Source of the DNA: Colletes latitarsis
Taxonomy: Eukaryota > Arthropoda > Insecta > Hymenoptera > Colletidae
Length of the DNA stretch: 64,000 bases
NCBI RefSeq assembly: GCF_051014445.1
Contig: NW_027488368.1
Location: forward strand, 868,001-932,000
Direction of reading: 5' to 3'
The notes under the pieces were generated by a model. That model searched no databases. It saw only the letters and a program-made list of their open reading frames with translations, and was not told where the DNA came from. A program made the position numbers and the translations under genes. Each line of letters begins with the position of its first letter. Position 1 is the stretch's first letter. Shown in pieces: positions 52,444-62,235 of this stretch.

Positions 52444-54749
52444 CAGGTTTAATGGACTGTTTCAGTGTGGTACCACATTACTACGTGATCCAAACCAGTA
52501 GAAGCCCAGGATCTGGCCAACAAGAATGAGAAATATGCGAAAGTACCAGCCTGATGAGAGCAAATCCCAGGCCTAACCGAGACCTAACATGAATTATTCT
52601 CTAAAATATTGATCGAAACCAGGTTTAATGGACTGTTTCAGTGTGGTACCACATTACTACGTGATCCAATCCAGAAAAAGCCCTGGATGTAGCCATCAAG
52701 TATGAGAAATATGCGAAAGTATGAGCCTGCTGAGGGCAAATCCTTGACCTAACATAGACCTAACATGCGTTATCCTCTAAAATATTTATCAAGACCAGGT
52801 TTAATTGACTGTTTCAGTGTGGCATCACATTACTACGTGATCCAAACCAGATAAAGCCCAGAATCTGGCCATCAACTATGAGAAATATGCGAAAATACGA
52901 GCCTGATGTGAGCAAATCCCAGACCTAACCAAGACCTAACATTCGTTATTCTCTAAAATATTGATCGAAACCAGGTTTAATGGACTGTTTCAGTGTGGTA
53001 CCACAATACTACGTGATCCAAACTAGAAAAAACCCAGGATCTGTTCAACAAGTATGTGGAGAATGCGAAGGTATATGTCTGATGAGAGAAAATCCCAGGC
53101 CTAACCTAGATCTAACATGCGTTACCCTCAAAAATATTGATCGAAACCAGGTTTAATCGACTGTTTCAGTGTGGTACCACATTACTACCTGATCAAAACC
53201 AGAAAAATACCAAGGATCTGTTCAACATGTATGTGAAGAACGCGAAAATATGACCCTGATGAGGGCAAATCCCAGGACTAACCTAGACATAACATGCGTT
53301 ATCCACTAAAATATTGATCGAAACCAGGTTGAATGGACTGTTTCAGTGTGGTACCACATTACTACGTGATCCAAACCAGAAAAAACCCAGGATCTGTTCT
53401 ACAAGATGTAAGAAACGCGAAACTATGATCCTGACGAGGGCAAATCCCAGACCTATCCCAGACATAACTTGCGTTAACATCTAAAATATTGATCGAAACC
53501 ACGTTTAATGGACTGTTTCAGTGTGGTACCACATTACTACGTGATCCAAAACCAGAAAAAGCATGGGATCCGTTCTACAAGGATGTGAAAGATGCGAAAA
53601 TATGACCCTGATGAGGGCAAATCCCACACCTATCCCAGGCCTAACTTGCGTTATCCTCTAAAATATTGATCGAAACCAGGTTTAATGGACTGTTTCAGTG
53701 TGGTACCACATTGCTACGTGATCCAAACCAGATAAAGCCCAGAATCTGTTCAACAAGTATGTGATAAATGTGAAAGTATGATCCTGATGTGGGCAAATCC
53801 AGGCCTATCCCAGACCTAACTTGCATTGTCCTCTAAAATATTGATGGAAACCAGGTTTAATTGACTGTTTCAGGGTGGTACTACATTACTACATGATGCA
53901 ATCCAGAAATAGCCCAGGATCTAACCATGAAGTATGAGAAATATGCGAAAGAATGAGCCCGATGAGAGCAAATCCCAGACCTACCCTAGACCTAACATGA
54001 ATTATTCTCTAAAGTATTGATCGAAACCAGGTTTAATGGACTGTTTCAGTGTGGTACCACATTACTGCGTGATCCAAGCCAGAAAAAACCCAGGATCTGT
54101 TCAACAAGCATGTGAAAAACGCGAAAGTATGTGTCTGATGAGGGCAAATCCCAGACCTATCCCAGACCCAACATGCGTTATCCTATAAAATATTGATCGA
54201 AACCAGGTTTAATGGACTGCTTCAGTGTGGTACCACATTACTACGTGATCCAAACCAGAAAAAACCTAGGATCTGTTCAACAAGTATGTGATAAATGTGA
54301 AAGTATGATCCTGATGTGGGCAAATCCCAGACCTATCCCATACCTAACTTGCGTTGTCCTCTAAAATATTGATGGAAACCAGGTTTAATTGACTGTTTCA
54401 GGGTGGTACTACATTACTACATGATGCAATCCAGAAATAGCCCCGGATCTAGCCATGAAGTATGAGAAATATGCGAAAGTATGAGCCTGATGAGAGCAAA
54501 TCCCAGACGTAACCTAGACCTAACATGAATTATTCTCTAAAATAGTGATCGAAACCAGGTTTAATCGACTGTTTCAGTGTGGTACCACATTACTACCTGA
54601 TCCAAACCAGAAAAAACCCAGGATCTGTTCAACGAGTATGTGAAACACACGAAAGTATGAGCCTGATGAGGGCAAATCCCAGACCTATCCCAGACATAAC
54701 TTGCGTTATCCTCAAAAATATTGATCGAAACCAGGTTTAATCAACTGTT
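52444..54749 (+). repeat. Satellite, mixed monomer types
   Basis: Contains the GTATATGTCT marker monomer (53071), the AAAAGCATGGGATCCGTTC type (near 53563) and two copies of the GTGATAAATGTGAAAG type (near 53760 and 54290, about 528 bp or 3 monomers apart). A 2 bp deletion gives ACAAGATGTAAG near 53401. No genes are visible. Confidence 0.72.
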
Positions 54750-57700
54750 TCAGTGTGGTACCACATCACTACGTGATCCAAACCAGAAAAGGCCCAGAAT
54801 CTGGCCATCAAGTATGAGAAATATGCGAAATTATGAGCCTGATGATGGCAAATCCTAGACCTAACCAAGACCTAACATTCGTTATTCTCTAAAATATTGA
54901 TCGAAACCAGGTTTAATGGACTGTTTCAGTGTGGTACCACAATACTACGTGATCCAAACTAGAAAAAACCCAGGATCTGTTCAACAAGTATGTGGAGAAT
55001 GCGAAAGTATATGTCTGATGAGAAAAAATCCCAGGCCTAACCTAGATCTAACATGCGTTACCCTCAAAAATATTGATCGAAACCAGGTTTAGTCGACTGT
55101 TTCAGTGTGGTACCACATTACTACCTGATCAAAACCAGAAAAATACCAAGGATCTGTTCAACAAGTATGTGAAGAACGCGAAAATATGACCCTGATGAGG
55201 GCAAATCCCAGGACTAACCTAGACATAACATGCGTTATCCTCTAAAATATTGATGGAAACCAGGTTTTATTGACTGCTTCAGTGTGGTACCACATTACTG
55301 CGCGATCCAAACCAGAAAAAACCCAGGATCTGTTCAACAAGTATGTGAAAAACGCGAAAGTATGAGCCTGATGAGTGAAAATCCCAGGCCTAACCTAGAC
55401 CTAACATGCGTTATCCCCAAAAATATTGATCGAAACCAGGTTTAATCGACTGTTTCAGTGTGATACCACATTACTACGTGATCCATACCAGAAAAAGCCA
55501 GGGATCCGTTCAACAAGTATGTGAAGAATGCGAAAGTATGAGTCTGATGAGTGATAATCCCAGGCCTAACCTAGACCTAACGTGCGTAATCCTCAAAAAT
55601 ATTGATCGAAACCAGGTTTAATCGACTGTTTCAGTGTGATACCACATTACTACGTGGTCCAAACCAGAAAAAACCCAGGATCCGTTCAACAAGTATGTGA
55701 AGAATGCGAAAGTATGAGTCTGATGAGTGAAAATCCCAGGCCTAACCTAGACCTAACATGCGTTATCCTCTAAAATATTGATCCTAACCAGGTTTAATGG
55801 ACTGTTTCAGCGTGGTACCACACTACTACGTGATCCAAACCAGAAAAAACCCAGGATCTGTTCAACAAGTATGTGAAAAACGCGAAAGTATGAGCCTGAT
55901 GAGTGAAAATCCCAGGCCTAACCTAGACCTAACATGCGTTATCCCCAAAAATATTGATCGAAACCAGGTTTAATCGACTGTTTCAGTGTGGTACCACATT
56001 ACTACGTGATCCTAACCAGACAAAAAACCCAGGATCGGTTTAACAAGTATGTGAAGTATGCGTTAGTATGAGTCTGATGAGGGCAAATCCCAGACCTATC
56101 CCAGACCTAACTTGCGTTGTCCTCTAAAATATTGATGGAAACCAGGTTTAATTGACTGTTTCAGTGTGGTACCACATTACTACGCGATCCAAACCAGAAA
56201 TAGCCCAGGATCTGGCCATCAAGTATGAGAAATATGCGAAAGTACGAGTCTGATGAGGGCAAATCCCAGACCCATCCCAGACCTAACTTGCGTTGTCCTC
56301 TAAAATATTGATGGAAACCAGGTTTAATTGATTGTTTCAGTGTGGTACTACATTACTACGTGATGCAATCCAGAAATAGCCCTGGATCTAGCCATGAAGT
56401 ATGAGAAATATGCGAAAGAATGAGCCTGATGAGAGCAAATCCCAGACCTAACCTAGACGTAATATGCGTTATCCACAAAAATATTGATCGAAACCAGGTT
56501 TAATCGACTGTTTCAGTGTGGTACCACATTACTACGTGGTCCAAACCAGAAAAAACCCAGGATCCGTTCAACAAGTATGTGAAGAATGCGAAAGTATGAG
56601 CCTGATGAGAGCAAATCCCAGAACTAACCTAGACGTAACATGCGTTGTCCTCTAAAATATTTATCGAAACCAGGTTTAATTGACTGTTTTAGTGTGGTAC
56701 CACTTCACTACGTGATCCAAAGCAGAAAAAACCCTCGATCAGGTAAACATGTATGTTAAAACTGTGAAAGTATGACCCTGATGAGGGCAAATCCCAGGCC
56801 TAACCTAGACCTAGCATGCGTTGTCCTCTAAAATATTGATGGAAACCAGGTTTAATTGACTCTTTCAGTGTTGTACTACATTACTACGAGGTGCACTCCA
56901 GAAAAAGCCCTGGATCTAGCCATCAAGTATGAGAAATATGCGAAAGAATGAGTCTGATGAGAGCAAATCCCAGACCTAACCTAGGCCTAACATAAATTAT
57001 TCTCTAAAATATTGATGGAAACCAGGTTTTATTGACTGTTTCAGTGTGGTACTACATTACTAGGTGATGCAATCCAGAAAAAACCCAGGATCTGTTCAAC
57101 AAGTATGTGAAAAACGCGAAAGTATGAGCCTGATGAGGGCAAATCGCTGACCTACCCCAGACATAACTTGCGTTATCCTCTAAAATATTGATCGAAACCA
57201 GGTTTAATCAACTGTTTCAGTGTAGTACCACATTACTACCTGATCCAATCCAGAAAAAACCCAGGATCTGTTCAACAAGTATGTGACAAACGCGAAAGTA
57301 TGAGCCTGATGAGGGCAAATCCCAGACCTAACCCAGACCTAACTTGCGTTGTCCTCTAAAATATTTATCGAAACCAGGTTTAATTGACTGTTTTAGTGTG
57401 GTACCACTTTACTACGTGATCCGAAGAAGAAAAAACCCTCGATCAGGTAAACATGTATGTTAAAACTGTGAAAGTATGACCCTGATGAGGGCAAATCCCA
57501 GGCCTAACCTAGACCTAGCATGCGTTGTCCTCTAAAATATTGATGGAAACCAGGTTTAATTGACTCTTTCAGTGTTGTACTACATTACAACGAGGTGCAC
57601 TCCAGAAAAAGCCCTGGATCTAGCCATCAAGTATGAGAAATATGCGAAAGAATGAGCCTGATGTGAGCAAATCCCAGACCAAACCTGGACTTAACATGAA

Positions 57701-58080
57701 TTATTCTCTAAAATATTGATCGAAACCAGGTTTAATGGACTGTTTCAGTGTGGTACCACATTACTGCGCGATCCAAACCAGAAAAAGCCCACAATCTGGC
57801 CATCAAGTATGAGAAATATGCGAAAGTATGAGCCTGATTAGGGCAAATCCTAGACCTATCCCAGACCTAACATGCGTTATCCTCTAAAATATTTATCAAG
57901 AGCAGGTTTAATTGACTGTTTCAGTGTGGCATCACATTACTACGTGATCCAAACCAGAGGAAGCCCAGGATCTAGCCAACAAAAATGAGAAATATGCGAA
58001 AGTATGAGCCTGATGACAGCAAATCCCAGACCTAACCTAGATCTAACATGCGTTATCCTCTAAAATATTGATCGAAACCA
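54750..58080 (+). repeat. Long-range duplicated satellite block C, second copy
   Basis: Counterpart of 44365-46985, longer by about four monomers. Two extra monomers lie around 55641-55980. Further extra material lies around 56900-57570, where the CACTCCAGAAAAAGCCCTGG monomer is met twice (near 56894 and 57597). No genes are visible. Confidence 0.8.
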
Positions 58081-59771
58081 GGTTTAATGGACTGTTTCAG
58101 TGTGGCATCACATTACTACGTGATCCAAACCAGTGGAAGCCCAGGATCTAGCCAACAAGAATGAGAAATATGCGAAAGTATGAGCCTGATGACAGCAAAT
58201 CCTCGACCTAACCTTGACGTAACATGCGTTATCCTCTAAAATATTTATCAAGAGCAGGTTTAATTGACTGTTTCAGTGTGGCATCACATTACTACGTGAT
58301 CCAAACCAGAGGAAGCCCAGGATCTAGCCAACAAAAATGAGAAATATGCGAAAGTATGAGCCTGATGATGGCAAATCCTAGACCTATACCAGACATAACT
58401 TGCGTTATCCTCTAAAATATTGATCGAAACCAGGTTTTTATCGACTGTTTCAGTCTGGTACCACATTACTACGTGATCCAAACCAGAAAAAGCCCACAAT
58501 CTGACCATCAAGTATGAGAAATATGCGAAAGTACGAGCCTGATGAGAGCAAATCCCAGACCTAACCTAGACCTAACATGCGTTATCCTCAAAAATATTGA
58601 TCGAAACCAAGTTTAATGGACTGTTTCAGTGTGGTACCACGTTACTACGTGATCCAATCCAGAAATAGCCCAGGATCTAGCCATGAAGTATTAGAAATAT
58701 GCGAAAGTATGAGCCTGATGATGGCAAATCCTAGACCTTACCCAGACCTAACATGCGTTATCCTCTAAAATATTTATCAAGACCAGGTTTAATTGAATGT
58801 TTCAGTGTGGTACCACATTACTACGTGATCCAAACCAGAAAAAACCCAGGATCCGTTCAACAAGTATGTGAAGCATGCGAAAGTATGAGTCTGATGAGTG
58901 AAAATCCCAGGCCTAACCTGGACCTAACATGCGTTATCCTCAAAAATATTGATCGAAACCAGGTTTAATCGACTGTTTCAGTGTGGTACCACATTACTAC
59001 GTGATCCAAACCAGAAAAAAACCCAGGATCTGTTTAACAAGTATGTGAAGAATGCGTAAGTATGAGTTTGATGAGGGCAAATCCCAGGCCTAACCTAGAC
59101 ATAACATGCGTTATCCTCTAAAATATTGATCGAAACCAGGTTTAGTGGTCTGTTGCAGTGTGGTACCTCATTACTGCGTGATCCAAACCAGAAACAACCC
59201 AGGATCTGTTCAACAAGTATGTGAAAAATGCGAAAGTATGACCCTGATGAGGGCAAATCCCAGACCTATCCCAGACCTAACTTGCGCTGTCCTCTTAAAT
59301 ATTGATCGAAACCAGGTTTAATTGACTGTTTTAGTGTGGCACCACTATACTACGTGATCCAAAGCAGAAAAAACCCTCGATCAGGTCAACACGTATGTTA
59401 AAACTGCGAAAGTATGACACTGATGAGGGCAAATCCCAGGCCTAACCTAGACCTAACATGCGTTGTCCTCTAAAATATTGATCGAAACCAGGTTTAGTGG
59501 ACTGTTGCAGTGTGGTACCACATTACTGCGTGATCCAAAGCAGAAAAAACCCTCGATTAGGGCAACATATATGTTAAAATTGCAAAAGTATGACACTGAT
59601 GAGGGCAAATCCCAGGCCTATCCCAGGCATAACTTGCGTTGTCCTCTAAAATATTTATCGAAACCAGGTTTAATTGACTGTTTTAGTGTGGTACCACTTT
59701 GCTACGTGATCCAAAGCAGAAAAAACCCACGATTAGGGCAACATATATGTTAAAACTGCAAAAGTATGACA
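58081..59771 (+). repeat. Satellite, mixed monomer types
   Basis: Ordinary monomers, including adjacent B-type copies with GCAACATATATGTTAAAA (near 59562 and 59738) and the CAGTGGAAGCCCAGG type near 58131. No genes are visible. Confidence 0.72.
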
Positions 59772-61003
59772 CTGATGAGGGCAAATCCCAGGCCTAACCT
59801 AGACCTAACATGCGTTATCCTCTAAAATATTGATCGAAACCAGGTTCAATAGACTGTTTTAGTGTGGCACCACTTTACTACTTGATCGAAAGCAGAAAAA
59901 ACCCTCGATTAGGTCAACATGTATGTTAAAACTGCGAAAGTATGACCCTGATGAGGGCAAATCCCATGCCTAACCTAGACCTAACATGCGCTGTCCTCTA
60001 AAATATTGATGGAAACCAGGTTTAATTGACTGTATCAATGTTGTACTACATTACTACGTGATGCACTCCAGAAAAAGCCCAGGATCTAGCCATCAAGTAT
60101 GAGAAATATGCGAGAGAATGAGTCTGATGAGAGCAAATCCCAGACCTAACCTAGGCCTAACATGAATTATTCTCTAAAATATTGATGGAAACCAGGTTTT
60201 ATTGACTGCTTCAGTGTGGTACTACATTACTACGTGATGCAATCCAGAAAAAGCCTAGGATCTAGCCATCAAGTATGAGAAATATGCGAAAGAATGAGCC
60301 TTATGTGAGCAAATCCCAGACCAAACCTAGACCTAACATGAATTATTCTCTAAAATATTGATCGAAACCAGGTTTAATGGACTGTTTCAGTGTGGTACCA
60401 CATTACTACGGGATCCAAACCAGAAAAAACCCAGGATCCGTTAAACAAGTATGTGAAAAACGCGTTAGTATGAGCCTGATGAGGGCGACTCGCAGACCTA
60501 TCTCAGACCTAACTTGCGTTATCCTCTAAAATATTGATCGAAACCAGGTTTAATTGACTGTTTCAGCGTGGTACCACATTACTACGTGATACAATCCAGA
60601 AAAAACCCAGGATCTGTTCAACAAGTATGTGAAAAACGCGAAAGTATGAGCCTGATGAGGGCAAATCCCAGACCTATCCCAGACCTAACATGCGTTATCC
60701 TCAAAAATATTAATCGTAACCAGGTTTAGTCGACTGTTTCAGTGTGGTACCACATTACTACGGGATCCAAACCAGAAAAAACCCAGGATCCGTTAAACAA
60801 GTATGTGAAAAACGCGTTAGTATGAGTCTGATGAGGGCAAATCCCAGGCCTAACCTAGACCTAACATGCGTTATCCTCAAGAATATTGATCGAAACCAGG
60901 TTTAATGGACTGTTTCTGTGTGGTACCACATTACTACGTGATCCAATCCAGAAATAGCCCAGGATCTAGCCATGAAGTATTAAAAATATGCGAAAGCATG
61001 AGC
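59772..61003 (+). repeat. 7-monomer unit, copy 1 (1232 bp)
   Basis: Directly followed by a nearly identical copy at exactly +1232 bp (7 x 176). Differences I noticed: G59888/C61120, G60114/A61346, T60263/G61495 and T60717/A61949. The unit begins at the CTGATGA motif. Confidence 0.9.
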
Positions 61004-62235
61004 CTGATGAGGGCAAATCCCAGGCCTAACCTAGACCTAACATGCGTTATCCTCTAAAATATTGATCGAAACCAGGTTCAATAGACTGTTTTAGTGTGGC
61101 ACCACTTTACTACTTGATCCAAAGCAGAAAAAACCCTCGATTAGGTCAACATGTATGTTAAAACTGCGAAAGTATGACCCTGATGAGGGCAAATCCCATG
61201 CCTAACCTAGACCTAACATGCGCTGTCCTCTAAAATATTGATGGAAACCAGGTTTAATTGACTGTATCAATGTTGTACTACATTACTACGTGATGCACTC
61301 CAGAAAAAGCCCAGGATCTAGCCATCAAGTATGAGAAATATGCGAAAGAATGAGTCTGATGAGAGCAAATCCCAGACCTAACCTAGGCCTAACATGAATT
61401 ATTCTCTAAAATATTGATGGAAACCAGGTTTTATTGACTGCTTCAGTGTGGTACTACATTACTACGTGATGCAATCCAGAAAAAGCCTAGGATCGAGCCA
61501 TCAAGTATGAGAAATATGCGAAAGAATGAGCCTTATGTGAGCAAATCCCAGACCAAACCTAGACCTAACATGAATTATTCTCTAAAATATTGATCGAAAC
61601 CAGGTTTAATGGACTGTTTCAGTGTGGTACCACATTACTACGGGATCCAAACCAGAAAAAACCCAGGATCCGTTAAACAAGTATGTGAAAAACGCGTTAG
61701 TATGAGCCTGATGAGGGCGACTCGCAGACCTATCTCAGACCTAACTTGCGTTATCCTCTAAAATATTGATCGAAACCAGGTTTAATTGACTGTTTCAGCG
61801 TGGTACCACATTACTACGTGATACAATCCAGAAAAAACCCAGGATCTGTTCAACAAGTATGTGAAAAACGCGAAAGTATGAGCCTGATGAGGGCAAATCC
61901 CAGACCTATCCCAGACCTAACATGCGTTATCCTCAAAAATATTAATCGAAACCAGGTTTAGTCGACTGTTTCAGTGTGGTACCACATTACTACGGGATCC
62001 AAACCAGAAAAAACCCAGGATCCGTTAAACAAGTATGTGAAAAACGCGTTAGTATGAGTCTGATGAGGGCAAATCCCAGGCCTAACCTAGACCTAACATG
62101 CGTTATCCTCAAGAATATTGATCGAAACCAGGTTTAATGGACTGTTTCTGTGTGGTACCACATTACTACGTGATCCAATCCAGAAATAGCCCAGGATCTA
62201 GCCATGAAGTATTAAAAATATGCGAAAGCATGAGC
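61004..62235 (+). repeat. 7-monomer unit, copy 2 (1232 bp)
   Basis: Second copy of the 7-mer. After 62236 the sequence switches to another monomer type (CTGATGATGGCAAATCC), again at the CTGATGA position. Only a handful of substitutions separate the copies, so the duplication is recent. Confidence 0.9.
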
